Below, piece by piece: positions 35,315 through 43,902 of a stretch of DNA of 64,000 nucleotides. Each line of letters opens with the position of its first letter. Position 1 is the first letter of the stretch. The notes below the pieces were generated by a model, which saw only the letters and a program-made list of their open reading frames with translations, did not search any database and was not told the origin of the DNA. This DNA comes from JACTOJ01 sp032335695 (GTDB lineage Bacteria > Bacillota > Clostridia > Clostridiales > Clostridiaceae). Where the stretch lies: contig NZ_JACTOJ010000003.1 of NCBI RefSeq assembly GCF_032335695.1, positions 269,041 through 333,040 of the forward strand, in the 5' to 3' direction. The translations under genes were made by a program, and so were the position numbers.

Positions 35315-35346
35315 AAAGAGATGAGATTTAAATCATCTCTTTTTAT
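35315..35346 (+). terminator. Terminator after the GGDEF gene
   Basis: AAAGAGATGA pairs with TCATCTCTTT across an 8-nt loop and runs into T residues. Confidence 0.88.
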
Positions 35347-35417
35347 TATGTATAAAAAGCATGGATTAAAACATAACTAAAGTAAAGAGTTAAATACGGC
35401 AATTTGGGGTGAAGAGA

Positions 35418-36104
35418 TTGAATAAATTAAAAAGAGCAGCAATGATACTTATTATGTTATTTATAATTTTTAAATTTCCATTTTATAATTTGCGGATAAG
35501 TTCTGCAGCATCTAAAAATAACAGTCTTTCAATATTGGTTGATTTAAATGATGAAAGACTATATCTAATTGATAAAAGCTCAAATCAAATATTAAAACGA
35601 TATAGTATAGCTAGCGGAAAATCATCAACTCCATCACCGGTAGGAAGCTGGAAGGTAGTGAGCATGGGAAAATGGGGAGAGGGGTTTGGAACCAGATGGA
35701 TAGGAATTAACGTGCCCTGGGGAAAGTATGGTATTCATGGCACTAATAGGCCTAATAGCATAGGCAGCGAGGCTTCTCATGGATGCATAAGGATGTTTAA
35801 TAAGGATATAGAGGAGCTGTATAAGTATGTAACCAATGGAATGCCTGTGGCTATATATGCAGGTACCAATGGTCCTTTTGAAAAAGGCATGAGGATTTTA
35901 ACTCCGGGATATCGAGGAGCTGATGTATATGAAGTTCAAAGGAGAATGAAAGATCAAGGATATTATCCATATACCATAGATGGAATATATGGAGAAGGTA
36001 TGAAACACTATGTGATAAAATTCAGAAATGATAATAATCTTCCACTATCTCATGACATAGACTTTGATTTTTATAAGAAATTAGGAATAAGCTTAGTGGA
36101 TTAA
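35418..36104 (+). CDS. L,D-transpeptidase (YkuD) with peptidoglycan-binding domain
   Basis: A 228-residue exported protein. Residues 1-31 form a signal or anchor segment (AAMILIMLFIIFKFPFYNL). Residues 35-150 are the YkuD domain, with IHGTNRP and the catalytic SHGCIRM, where Cys123 is the nucleophile and His121 its neighbour. Residues 160-228 are a peptidoglycan-binding repeat (YEVQRRMKDQGYY, then DGIYGEG). It would form 3-3 cross-links or attach to the wall. I start at TTG 35418, 6 nt after GGGGTG. A GTG at 35409 lies within that ribosome binding site. It stands alone, bounded by a terminator upstream and a 120-nt gap downstream. Confidence 0.88.
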   Translation: MNKLKRAAMILIMLFIIFKFPFYNLRISSAASKNNSLSILVDLNDERLYLIDKSSNQILKRYSIASGKSSTPSPVGSWKVVSMGKWGEGFGTRWIGINVPWGKYGIHGTNRPNSIGSEASHGCIRMFNKDIEELYKYVTNGMPVAIYAGTNGPFEKGMRILTPGYRGADVYEVQRRMKDQGYYPYTIDGIYGEGMKHYVIKFRNDNNLPLSHDIDFDFYKKLGISLVD

Positions 36105-36106
36105 GT

Positions 36107-36168
36107 AAAACGCAAACACAAACAACTAAATACAACAACAAAACATAAAAATACATGGAATAAATATG
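36107..36168 (+). promoter_or_regulatory. Upstream element of the phosphodiesterase/DeoR unit (AAAC direct repeats plus shared block)
   Basis: A-rich AAAC repeats (AAACGCAAACACAAACAAC) are followed by CAACAACAAAACATAAAAA then TACATGGAATAAATATG at 36133-36168. The last 36 nt match 38605-38641 almost base for base in front of the ABC-transporter gene. AAANAAACA direct repeats resemble DeoR-family operators, and the DeoR gene is the second gene of this unit. Confidence 0.6.
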
Positions 36169-36226
36169 CAACTAATGCTATCATTATTATGTGTAACAAC
36201 AAATAAAAACAAAGTAGGTGGATGAA

Positions 36227-37030
36227 ATGGGAAATAAAGTTATAATGATACTGGTAGATGCATTAAATTATAAAATAGGAAGCTCTGCTATGGGAATTAT
36301 GAAGCATCTTACAGATAGTAATTTAGCTATAGGCTATAGAATTAAGACAGAGCTTCCAACGCTATCTAGACCGCTTTATGAAACAATATTGACAGGCACA
36401 CCCTGCTCTGTGAACGGAATATTCAATAATCAAATAGTTAGAAGATCCCATGAAAAAAGTGTTTTTGATTTGGCAAGAGAAAATAGCTTGACTACTGCTG
36501 CAGCTGCCTATCATTGGGTAAGCGAATTATACAATAAAGCTCCCTTCAATCCTTTAGAGGATAGAGATCAGGAGGATGAGAATGCAAATATTCAATATGG
36601 AAGATTCTATTTTGATGATGCTTACCCCGATAGTCATTTGTTTTTAGATGGAGAGCAGCTTAGGAAAAAGCATGATCCAGATTTCTTATTCATACATCCA
36701 ATGGGCGTAGACTATGTTGGACATGCACATGGATGCGATTCCAGAGAATATAGAGGAAAAATTATAGAGATAGATAATATACTTGGAAGTTTGGTTCCTT
36801 TATGGATAGAACTTGGGTATTATGTTATAATTACCGCTGATCATGGCATGGATTTCTTGGGGCTTCACAATGGCATAGAAGAGGATGAAAGAACAGTTCC
36901 GCTTTGGATAGTAAAGAAAAATATTAATAAAGAGCTCTTTAAGAATGAATACAGTCAATTAGAAATAGCACCTCTTATATGCAAACTTCTAGAAATTAAT
37001 AAATCAGAAAAAATGCTGAATATAGATTAG
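36227..37030 (+). CDS. Alkaline phosphatase-superfamily phosphodiesterase/phosphatase
   Basis: A 267-residue metalloenzyme of the alkaline-phosphatase/NPP superfamily. The metal-ligand pattern can be followed: Asp11 in ILVDALN, the nucleophile region LPTLSRPLYETILTG (Ser47 where NPP has Thr), HPMGVDYVGHAHG, and ITADHGMDF with a final LHNGIEEDERTVPLWI. It has no signal peptide and is shorter than secreted NPPs, so it acts in the cytoplasm on a phosphate ester, phosphonate or phosphodiester. It is followed after 25 nt by a DeoR regulator and shares an upstream element with an ABC importer, so it probably processes what that importer brings in. I start at ATG 36227 after AGGTGG. Confidence 0.78.
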   Translation: MGNKVIMILVDALNYKIGSSAMGIMKHLTDSNLAIGYRIKTELPTLSRPLYETILTGTPCSVNGIFNNQIVRRSHEKSVFDLARENSLTTAAAAYHWVSELYNKAPFNPLEDRDQEDENANIQYGRFYFDDAYPDSHLFLDGEQLRKKHDPDFLFIHPMGVDYVGHAHGCDSREYRGKIIEIDNILGSLVPLWIELGYYVIITADHGMDFLGLHNGIEEDERTVPLWIVKKNINKELFKNEYSQLEIAPLICKLLEINKSEKMLNID

Positions 37031-37055
37031 AACCTGTACAAGGAGGGATAAGAAC

Positions 37056-37841
37056 ATGTCTCTTGTGGGCGAGGAAAGAAAAAAATACATATTACATGTC
37101 CTAGATACCAAAGGAAAGGTTAAAGTAAATAGTTTAGCGGAAGAATTAAAAGTATCTACGGAGACGATACGAAGACATTTGGAAGAATTGGAGAAAGAAA
37201 ATAAGCTTAAAAAGGTATATGGAGGAGCAGTTAAAATCTCTTTTGAAAAGGAAGAGCCTCCCTATTATGAAAGAAGTATTCGCTATCTGGAAGAGAAAAG
37301 AAAAATAGGGCAAAAAGCGGCAGAACTTATTTACGATAATGAAGTGATAGCTATAGATGTAGGCACAACTACGCTTCAGATAATAAAGCATTTAGCAGGA
37401 AAGAAAAATTTAACTATTTTAACTAATTCGATTGCAGTTCTAACAGAGCTTGTGGATTATATAAATAAAGGTATATTTACAGGAAAGATACTTTTCATTG
37501 GCGGAGAAATAAACACCAAGCAGCTATCTGTATCTGGCAGTATATCTGAAAAATTTATGGAAAACTTTTATATAGATAAAGCTTTTATAGCAATAGGAGG
37601 CATATCTATAGATTATGGTATAACTGGATATGAACCTAATGAGTGCATGCTGTCTAAAAAAATAATTGAAAATGTGAAGCAGGTAATAGTGCTGTCAGAT
37701 CATTCGAAAATTGGAGTTAGAAATTATTTTCAGATAGCAAAATTAGATGATATAGATGTTATAGTGTGCGACGAAGCCTATCCAATAGAATGGGAAGAAA
37801 AATTAAATTATAAGGATGTAAAATGGATTACTGCAGATTAG
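37056..37841 (+). CDS. DeoR/GlpR family transcriptional regulator
   Basis: A 261-residue regulator. Residues 1-60 form the DeoR helix-turn-helix (RKKYILHVLDTKGKVKVNSL, then LKVSTETIRRHLEELE, and KKVYGGAV). The C-terminal 200 residues form the sugar-phosphate-binding DeoRC domain, with the conserved IAIDVGTTTLQI, ILTNSIAVL, FIGGEIN, IAIGGISIDYGITGYEPNE and LSDHSKIG. Such proteins normally respond to a phosphorylated sugar. It is co-transcribed with the phosphodiesterase, and its expected A-rich direct-repeat operators precede both this unit and the ABC unit. I infer that the transported compound gives a sugar phosphate or related ester. Confidence 0.92.
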   Translation: MSLVGEERKKYILHVLDTKGKVKVNSLAEELKVSTETIRRHLEELEKENKLKKVYGGAVKISFEKEEPPYYERSIRYLEEKRKIGQKAAELIYDNEVIAIDVGTTTLQIIKHLAGKKNLTILTNSIAVLTELVDYINKGIFTGKILFIGGEINTKQLSVSGSISEKFMENFYIDKAFIAIGGISIDYGITGYEPNECMLSKKIIENVKQVIVLSDHSKIGVRNYFQIAKLDDIDVIVCDEAYPIEWEEKLNYKDVKWITAD

Positions 37842-37870
37842 ATAGGGAGAATTTTAATTCTCCCTATATT
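37842..37870. terminator. Bidirectional terminator between DeoR and YtaF genes
   Basis: ATAGGGAGAAT and ATTCTCCCTAT form an 11-bp perfect stem with a 4-nt loop. It overlaps the last codons of the minus-strand gene. Confidence 0.88.
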
Positions 37871-38463
37871 ATTATTTCATAAATTCCTAATATAATAATT
37901 ACTAAGCCGGATATCAAGGAAGCATATTTGCCGAAAAGCCTTGAAAGATAGCTGTTACCTATCAGGCTTCCCAAGGAAATGGTTAAAATGCTGAAAACAA
38001 AGGCACTTATGCTAGCTGCAACAGCGTTCAAACCTGTTATGCTGGCACCTATTCCAAGACCAAGATTGTTTATAGCTAAGGAAAAAGCTAAAGTAAGAGA
38101 CTCTTTTATATCTATATAACCTGAATTATCCATATCGGCCTTTTCTGGATCGCTTAAAAGAGTTATGAATTGATTATTATTTGAAGTATTCAAGCTTTTA
38201 TTAGTAAAAAAGTCTTTAACAAACCACAAACCTATAAATATAAGAATCAAGGAACCCAATATATTAGACACATCATTAGAAATAAAATTATTTATTACTA
38301 ATCCTAAAGACATTGAGATAAATGTACCTAAAGCTGTTATAAAAGCAATGAGCAAATTACTTATTGTACCTACCTTAATTTTTTTAATACCATAGGCAAT
38401 ACCAACTGTGAAATTATCAATATTAGAAGTTAATGCAAACAATATTATAGAAAGTATATGCAT
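37864..38463 (-). CDS. ytaF: Sporulation membrane protein YtaF-like (MntP/LysE-type fold)
   Basis: A 199-residue integral membrane protein with about six helices. It has the duplicated motif seen in YtaF and MntP: TSNIDNFTVGIAYGIKKI at the N-terminus and AINNLGLGIGASITGLNA in the second half, each with the polar Asn-Asp or Asn-Asn pair. Between them is a soluble loop LLSDPEKADMDNSGYIDIKE, which is typical of YtaF and resembles an EF-hand-like Asp/Asn cluster. YtaF is linked to sporulation in Bacillus, and MntP exports manganese. Export of a divalent metal is plausible but not shown. It is convergent with the DeoR gene. Confidence 0.83.
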   Translation of the reverse strand: MHILSIILFALTSNIDNFTVGIAYGIKKIKVGTISNLLIAFITALGTFISMSLGLVINNFISNDVSNILGSLILIFIGLWFVKDFFTNKSLNTSNNNQFITLLSDPEKADMDNSGYIDIKESLTLAFSLAINNLGLGIGASITGLNAVAASISAFVFSILTISLGSLIGNSYLSRLFGKYASLISGLVIIILGIYEIII

Positions 38464-38569
38464 GTAAGCTCTCCTAAAATTAGTTCCATATTAATAATAT
38501 TCAATATTTTTTGTAATGATACTTTTAGATTCCGCTTTAAAATACAACTTGCTATTGCAATACCCTTAT

Positions 38570-38641
38570 GAAAACAAAGAAAAACAAATAGAAACAAACA
38601 AATTCAACAACATAACATAAAATTTACGTGGAATAAATATG
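38570..38641 (+). promoter_or_regulatory. Upstream element of the ABC-importer unit (AAACAAA repeats plus shared block)
   Basis: AAACAAAGAAAAACAAATAG then AAACAAACAAAT is followed by CAACAACATAACATAAAAT then TTACGTGGAATAAATATG at 38605-38641. The last 37 nt align with 36133-36168, one gap and a few changes, and both lie upstream of the same proposed pathway. This is probably the DeoR-controlled promoter region. Confidence 0.6.
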
Positions 38642-38717
38642 AAATTTACACAAGAGAAGTAAACTGAAATTGTTGAAGGAAATAAAGCAAAGTTTTATTA
38701 AATTGGGGGATTGAAGC

Positions 38718-39821
38718 ATGAAAAAAATGAAAATTGCAAAGGTATTGGTATTAGCTGCAGTAAGCATGAGCATTTTATTTACCATGGGCGGATGCAGCAG
38801 CAAAAACGTTAATGCTAGCAATGCTGGGAATAATGAAAAATCAATAGAAGAGATTACAGCAGCAGCTAAAAAAGAAGGAAAAGTAGTCAGTGTTGGAATG
38901 CCTGATTCTTGGGCTGATTGGAAGGATACTTGGGACGGAATAAAAAGCCAATATGGAATAAGTCATACAGATACAGATATGTCCAGTGCAGAAGAAATAA
39001 GCAAGTTCTTATCAGAAAAAAATAACCCTACTGCGGATATTGGTGATGTAGGAATAAATTTTGGGTCCATTGCAATATCAAAAGGTGTAACTCAGCCTTA
39101 TAAGACTACATACTGGAATGATGTACCTAGCTGGGCAAAAGATAAAGATGGTAATTGGGTAGGAGAATATACTGGAACCATAGCTATCATAACTAATAAA
39201 AAATTAGTAAAAAATCCTCCTAAAAGCTGGGCTGATTTATTAAATGGAGACTACAAGATATCCATAGGAGATGTAACTAAGGAAGCTCAGGCTCAATCTA
39301 CTGTTTTGGCAGCAGCTATGGCTAATGGAGGAAGTGAAACTAATATACAGCCTGGACTAGACTACTTTGCTAAGATTGCTAAGCAGGGAAGACTTTCCAT
39401 GGTAAAAGCAGATATTGCTAATATGCAAAAAGGCGAAGTTGCAGTAGCAATAATGTGGGATTTTAATGCGTTGGGTTATAGAGATAAAATTAATAAAGAT
39501 GATTTTGATGTATGTATACCATCGGATGGAAGCCTTATGAGCGCTTATGTCTCAATAATAAATAAATATGCTCCAGATCCAAACGCAGCAAAATTAGCCA
39601 GAGAATATATACTTAGTGATGCAGGACAAATAAATTTAGCTAAGGGTTATGCAAGACCTATAAGAAGCAATGTAAAACTGCCTGATGATGTTAAAACTAA
39701 TATGCTGCCTGATTCTCAATATAGTAATGTTAAAAATATAAAAGATTACAGCGCTTGGGAAAAAACTAGCGCACAATTACCTCAGGATTGGCAGGAAAAA
39801 GTTCTTATAAACGTTAAATAA
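38718..39821 (+). CDS. ABC transporter substrate-binding lipoprotein
   Basis: A 367-residue lipoprotein. The signal peptide ends in a lipobox, TMGGC, with Cys26 as the lipidation site. The mature part is a two-lobed family-1 solute-binding protein of the Fe3+/AfuA/PhnS-like type (ITAAAKKEGKVVSVGMPDSW, PPKSWADLLNGDYKI, VAVAIMWDFNA, NAAKLAREYILSDAGQ). In this group ligands range from iron to hexose phosphates and 2-aminoethylphosphonate. The neighbouring cytoplasmic phosphatase and DeoR regulator favour an organophosphate or sugar-phosphate ligand. That is an inference. The start follows TTGGGGGATTGAAGC. A hairpin separates it from the permease genes. Confidence 0.88.
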   Translation: MKKMKIAKVLVLAAVSMSILFTMGGCSSKNVNASNAGNNEKSIEEITAAAKKEGKVVSVGMPDSWADWKDTWDGIKSQYGISHTDTDMSSAEEISKFLSEKNNPTADIGDVGINFGSIAISKGVTQPYKTTYWNDVPSWAKDKDGNWVGEYTGTIAIITNKKLVKNPPKSWADLLNGDYKISIGDVTKEAQAQSTVLAAAMANGGSETNIQPGLDYFAKIAKQGRLSMVKADIANMQKGEVAVAIMWDFNALGYRDKINKDDFDVCIPSDGSLMSAYVSIINKYAPDPNAAKLAREYILSDAGQINLAKGYARPIRSNVKLPDDVKTNMLPDSQYSNVKNIKDYSAWEKTSAQLPQDWQEKVLINVK

Positions 39822-39849
39822 GGTATCTATCTTCTGCTGAGCTATAAAT

Positions 39850-39891
39850 AGGAGGATGAGACAGAGTTTTAAACTCTGTCTACTCCTTTTT
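39850..39891 (+). terminator. Intra-operon hairpin after the binding-protein gene
   Basis: GACAGAGTTT and AAACTCTGTC form a perfect stem extended by AGGAG / CTCCT with small bulges, then T residues. It lies between the binding-protein gene and the permease genes, where such hairpins often lower expression of the permeases relative to the binding protein. Confidence 0.75.
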
Positions 39892-39954
39892 AAAATAGTT
39901 TGTTAGATATAATTTTTAATTTTACTATGATAGGTGTTTAAAGGGAGAAATAAA

Positions 39955-40794
39955 ATGGAAATCAAAAAAAATAAACTTATGCTTCTTTTCTTATTACCTT
40001 TTGTTATTTTAGTAATAGGCTTTGAAATATTACCATTAATTTCGGTAGTCTTAGGGAGCTTTAAAAACAGTGAAGGAAATTTTACTTTTCTTCAGTATAG
40101 AACTATATTTACAAATAAATTTTATATTCAAGGCTTCACCAACAGCTTAAAGATATCATTCTATTCTAGTTTTGTTGGAATAATTGTGGCGGTGATAGGT
40201 TCTTATTCCATAAGCAGATTATCAAATAAAATAAAAGAAAGAGTTTTAATGCTTTCAAATATGACTTCAAATTTTGCTGGAATACCTCTTGCTTTTGCTT
40301 TTATGATATTGCTTGGAAACAATGGAATCATGACTCTTATCGGAAAAAGATTTGGAATCAGCTTTTTAGGAAATTTTAATTTATATTCTGTTACTGGTTT
40401 AATTATGTCATATATATATTTTCAAATTCCTTTAGGAATTCTGCTCCTGTATCCTTCTTATGATGCTTTAAAGGGTGAATGGAAGGAAGCTGCTACTGTT
40501 TTAGGAGCTTCAAAATTAAAGTTTTGGCGATACATAGGGATTCCACTGGTGCTTCCCAGTATACTTGGTACTTTCAGCATACTTTTTGCTAATGCTATGG
40601 GAGCTTACTCTACAGCCGTAGCACTTACCAGCGGAAATTATAATTTGCTGTCTATAAGGATTGCTGCGTTGATATCAGGCGATATGTATCTAAATCCAGA
40701 ATTAGCATCTGCCTTAGGAATAATGCTTGGAGCTATAGTAGTATTCACTAATTTAGTAAATGAGTTTATTTCTAGCAAGAGGAGGATGAGCTAA
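39955..40794 (+). CDS. ABC transporter permease (first)
   Basis: A 279-residue inner-membrane permease with about six helices. The EAA loop needed for contact with the ATPase reads WKEAATVLGASKLKFWRYIG followed by IPLVLP, near residues 180-205. The N-terminal helix starts LMLLFLLPFVILVIGFEILP. It is similar to the PotB/PhnU-type permeases. I begin at ATG 39955 because AGGGAGA lies 7 nt upstream. A GTG at 39934 has none. Its stop overlaps the start of the next gene by one base (TAATG). Confidence 0.88.
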   Translation: MEIKKNKLMLLFLLPFVILVIGFEILPLISVVLGSFKNSEGNFTFLQYRTIFTNKFYIQGFTNSLKISFYSSFVGIIVAVIGSYSISRLSNKIKERVLMLSNMTSNFAGIPLAFAFMILLGNNGIMTLIGKRFGISFLGNFNLYSVTGLIMSYIYFQIPLGILLLYPSYDALKGEWKEAATVLGASKLKFWRYIGIPLVLPSILGTFSILFANAMGAYSTAVALTSGNYNLLSIRIAALISGDMYLNPELASALGIMLGAIVVFTNLVNEFISSKRRMS

Positions 40795-41585
40795 TGAAAA
40801 AAGGTAAAATAAAATATTATATAATTTCAGCAATAATACTTATATATCTGTTTATTCCTCTAGTAGCTACTTTTGTATTTTCTATAGCAAAAACCTGGCA
40901 GGCTACCATATTGCCGGAGGGATTGACCTTAAAGTGGTATACCACACTGTTTTCAGATACAAGATTTTTGCAATCCATAGAAAGATCCTTTGCCGTAAGC
41001 ATATTAACTTTGCTTATAAGCATAGTGATTATGATACCTACGGTATTTATTGTTGCAGTGTATTTTAAAAAGTTTGAAAAAATCATAAGCGTATTATCAA
41101 TAATTCCTTTTACTGTTCCTGCTGTGGTGTATGCAGTAGGACTAATAAAGATATATTCTTCAGGCCCAATAGTTATATCTGGTACCATATGGATACTTAT
41201 AGGAGCTTTTTTTGTACTGATATTACCTTATATGTTCCAAGGTATAAGAAACAGCTTGAGAACAGTGGACGCAGTAAAGCTTATGGAAGCTGCTGAGATT
41301 TTGAATGCTAATAGATTCCAGGCTTTTATACATGTCATACTTCCAAATATGATTAAAGGGGTCACTGTCTCTGCACTTTTATCTTTTTCTATAATATTTG
41401 GAGAATTTGCTCTCACTAATATTTTAGCAGGAGGAGCCTATGAAACTGTACAGATATATCTATATAACATGCAAGGAAACAGCGGAAGCATAAGCAGTGC
41501 AGTGGTAATAATTTATTTCGTATGCGTTTTAATATTATCTTTTGTCAGCACAAAGATAAACAAGCTTGTAACTAAAACTAGGTAG
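40794..41585 (+). CDS. ABC transporter permease (second)
   Basis: A 263-residue permease with six or so helices, beginning IISAIILIYLFIPLVATFVF and carrying an EAA loop LMEAAEILNANRFQAFIHVI near residues 165-185. It is the second half of the heterodimeric membrane channel and is similar to PotC/PhnV. It overlaps the first permease by one base and is followed 10 nt later by the ATPase gene. Confidence 0.88.
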   Translation: MKKGKIKYYIISAIILIYLFIPLVATFVFSIAKTWQATILPEGLTLKWYTTLFSDTRFLQSIERSFAVSILTLLISIVIMIPTVFIVAVYFKKFEKIISVLSIIPFTVPAVVYAVGLIKIYSSGPIVISGTIWILIGAFFVLILPYMFQGIRNSLRTVDAVKLMEAAEILNANRFQAFIHVILPNMIKGVTVSALLSFSIIFGEFALTNILAGGAYETVQIYLYNMQGNSGSISSAVVIIYFVCVLILSFVSTKINKLVTKTR

Positions 41586-41595
41586 GAGGATAATG

Positions 41596-42612
41596 ATGAG
41601 TTTTGTAAAAGTAAATAAATTAGAAAAGAGCTACGGTAAATCCAAGGTATTTGAAAATATAAATTTTACAATAGAAAAAGGGGAGTTTATAACTTTGCTT
41701 GGTCCAAGCGGCTGCGGAAAGACTACTCTTTTAAGATGTATATCAGGCTTAGAGGATATAAATAGCGGAGAGATATACATAGAAGATAAGGACATCAGCA
41801 GATTAAGCCCTAAGGATAGAAATATCAGCATGGTTTTTCAATCCTATGCGCTATTTCCTAACATGACAGTTAGAGAAAATATAGGTTTTGGATTAAAAAT
41901 GAAAAAGGTGCCCAAGGAAGAAGCCGAAAGTAAGATAGCTAAAATGCTAGAACTGGTGGAGCTTTCAGGTAAGGATAAGGCATATCCTCATGAGCTTTCA
42001 GGAGGACAGCAGCAGAGGGTAGCACTTGCGAGAGCTTTAGTTATGGAACCTAAGATATTATTGCTGGATGAACCTCTCAGCGCTTTAGATGCAAAGATAA
42101 GAAAAAGTTTAAGGATGCAGATCAGAGAGATACAAAAAAAGCTTAACATAACCACAATTTTTGTAACTCATGATCAAGAAGAAGCCTTAATTATATCAGA
42201 TAGAATATTTATAATGGATAAAGGTCATATAGCTCAAATGGGAACTTCAAAGGAAATATATACAAGTCCCGAAAGCAAATTTGTGGCAGAGTTTATTGGA
42301 AATTATAACATATTCACCAAAGAAGAAATTATTAAATTGGCAAATAGGGGGCTTCAAGGAGAAATTTTTGCTGTTAGACCTGAAACAATTTCTATGTGCG
42401 ATGAAGCTATAGATGAAGATGGAGAAAATATATTATATTTTTCAGGAAGCATAAAAGATAATGTGGTATTAGGGAATGTAATACGATATTACGTGCAGGT
42501 TATGGAAAAAAATGTAACTGTAGACCTATTAAATAGGAAAGAAAACTATTTTGACAATGGAAAAGAAGTCACATTGTTTGTAACAATAAAAGAATGTAAG
42601 AAAATAAAATAA
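41596..42612 (+). CDS. ABC transporter ATP-binding protein
   Basis: A 338-residue ATPase of the PotA/FbpC type. It has Walker A LLGPSGCGKTTLL, Q-loop VFQSYALFPNMTV, signature LSGGQQQRVALARALV, Walker B ILLLDEPLSALD, H-loop VTHDQEEAL and a C-terminal TOBE-like region (FAVRPETISM). Two ATGs lie in tandem at 41593 and 41596. The second is better spaced (6 nt) from AGGAGGA, so I use it. It powers the importer encoded just upstream. Two nucleotides after its stop codon begins the 236-bp repeat element. Confidence 0.92.
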   Translation: MSFVKVNKLEKSYGKSKVFENINFTIEKGEFITLLGPSGCGKTTLLRCISGLEDINSGEIYIEDKDISRLSPKDRNISMVFQSYALFPNMTVRENIGFGLKMKKVPKEEAESKIAKMLELVELSGKDKAYPHELSGGQQQRVALARALVMEPKILLLDEPLSALDAKIRKSLRMQIREIQKKLNITTIFVTHDQEEALIISDRIFIMDKGHIAQMGTSKEIYTSPESKFVAEFIGNYNIFTKEEIIKLANRGLQGEIFAVRPETISMCDEAIDEDGENILYFSGSIKDNVVLGNVIRYYVQVMEKNVTVDLLNRKENYFDNGKEVTLFVTIKECKKIK

Positions 42613-42614
42613 TT

Positions 42615-42850
42615 GGATATGTTTTAAGAGAATGTTGATATAGGCTTTGGTCGTCTAGGCATGGTTTCTTTCAGAACCCATGTAAGAAACTCTAAGGCTT
42701 GCTTTATTATAATTGGCTACCCATTTTAATGTGCCGTCCTAGCACTAAAATGGCTTTGCCCTTCCTGGGCAAAATTACGCCAATTATAAGTCGCAATTCC
42801 TAAGAGTTTCTAGAACTCCAAAGATAATATCAACATTTTAAAACATATCC
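42615..42850. mobile_element. 236-bp MITE-like element with terminal inverted repeats (longest copy)
   Basis: The left end is GGATATGTTTTAAGAGAATG then TTGATAT. The right end is ATATCAACATTTTAAAACAT then ATCC. The two arms match except for a 3-nt insertion in the left arm, also seen in the copy at 52428. Inside are nested hairpins: CCATTTTA / TAAAATGG, TTTGCCC / GGGCAAA, ATAATTGGC / GCCAATTAT and an imperfect AGAAACTCTAAG / CTAAGAGTTTCT. There is no coding capacity. It begins 2 nt after a stop codon. I interpret it as a non-autonomous mobile element. No transposase is visible in the window. Confidence 0.7.
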
Positions 42851-42867
42851 TGACCCGCAAAAGGAAT

Positions 42868-42905
42868 GTTTTAAATCAGTGTAAAAATCAACACTGATTT
42901 AAAAC
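42868..42905. repeat. 38-bp palindromic repeat (copy E)
   Basis: GTTTTAAATCAGTGT and ACACTGATTTAAAAC form a perfect 15-bp stem with centre AAAAATCA. It lies 17 nt after the element at 42615-42850. The remaining 210 nt before the racemase gene hold no other feature that I can see. Confidence 0.88.
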
Positions 42906-43116
42906 AGAGACAAATAACTTTATTCTGATAGTAGGGAGATAATTATCTTCCTTTTTATTTTTGCTGAATTAAAAATATATTCTGTTTAAAAATTATTAAT
43001 TAATAGGTTTTGCAGTTTTATGGTAAAATAGTAATAATAATTTATAGGAAATCAATAGCTTAAAACATGAGTACAAATTTATTTATCGCAAAAATAATAA
43101 ATTGGGGTGAATCAGG

Positions 43117-43815
43117 ATGAAAAATGGTTTAATTGGAATTTTAGCAGGTATGGGGCCAAGGTCTACAGCTCCTTTTATAGACTTGGTAGTGGATGAATGC
43201 CAATATCAATATGGGGCTGTATACGATGAAGAATTTCCGCCTATGATGATATATTCTCTGCCTACACCATTTTATGTAGACAGGCCAATTGATGATGAGC
43301 TTATGAAAAAAACTATAATAAAAGGATTAAAAAAGCTGGAGGAAACTGGAGCAGCCTTCATAGCTATGCCTTGCAACTCTGCTCACATATACTTTAAAGA
43401 ATTAGAGAACTCAATCAGCATACCGTTACTAAATATAGTTACAGAAACCTTAAATAGCTTGCCTAAGAAATCTAAAAGAGTAACTTTGTTTTCTACAGCT
43501 TCGACTTTTAAAGCACAAATTTATCAAAAGGAAATAATAACTTCTGGACATGATTTTATATTCAGCAATCAATGGCAAATTACAATAGATAGGCTTATTC
43601 AAAGTATAAAACTAAACAGAGACAATCCTGAAAATATTGAAATATGGAAAGAAATTTTAGATGAAGTAAAAGAAGAGGGTATAGAAAGTATTATAATAGC
43701 TTGTACAGATTTAAATGCGGTTACAGATAAGGTTAAAACAGAAGTTAGAATAGTTGATTCTGCAAGCTGCTTAGCAAAGACAGTGATAAGAAATTATTTG
43801 CAAATTATTGAATAA
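43117..43815 (+). CDS. Aspartate/glutamate racemase family protein
   Basis: A 232-residue protein of the Asp/Glu racemase superfamily, with the two catalytic cysteines in AFIAMPCNSAHIYFKEL (Cys86) and ESIIIACTDLNAV (Cys196). It starts GLIGILAGMGPRSTAPF, the usual GGMGP motif of aspartate racemases with Leu-Ala in place of Gly. It probably interconverts L- and D-amino acids by a cofactor-free two-base mechanism. It is a single gene after the repeat-containing gap, starting at ATG after TTGGGGTGAATCAGG. The specific substrate is not clear. Confidence 0.88.
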   Translation: MKNGLIGILAGMGPRSTAPFIDLVVDECQYQYGAVYDEEFPPMMIYSLPTPFYVDRPIDDELMKKTIIKGLKKLEETGAAFIAMPCNSAHIYFKELENSISIPLLNIVTETLNSLPKKSKRVTLFSTASTFKAQIYQKEIITSGHDFIFSNQWQITIDRLIQSIKLNRDNPENIEIWKEILDEVKEEGIESIIIACTDLNAVTDKVKTEVRIVDSASCLAKTVIRNYLQIIE

Positions 43816-43902
43816 ATACAAATTTAACATGGAATATTACGCTTTTTAAATGGCAATATTGAATTAATGAAAAAGTATGTTTGATATAAAAGGAGAAGAA
43901 GT

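Noticed and set aside
36227..37030. Secreted alkaline phosphatase
   Set aside because: There is no signal peptide, and the protein is shorter than secreted members. A cytoplasmic role is more likely.
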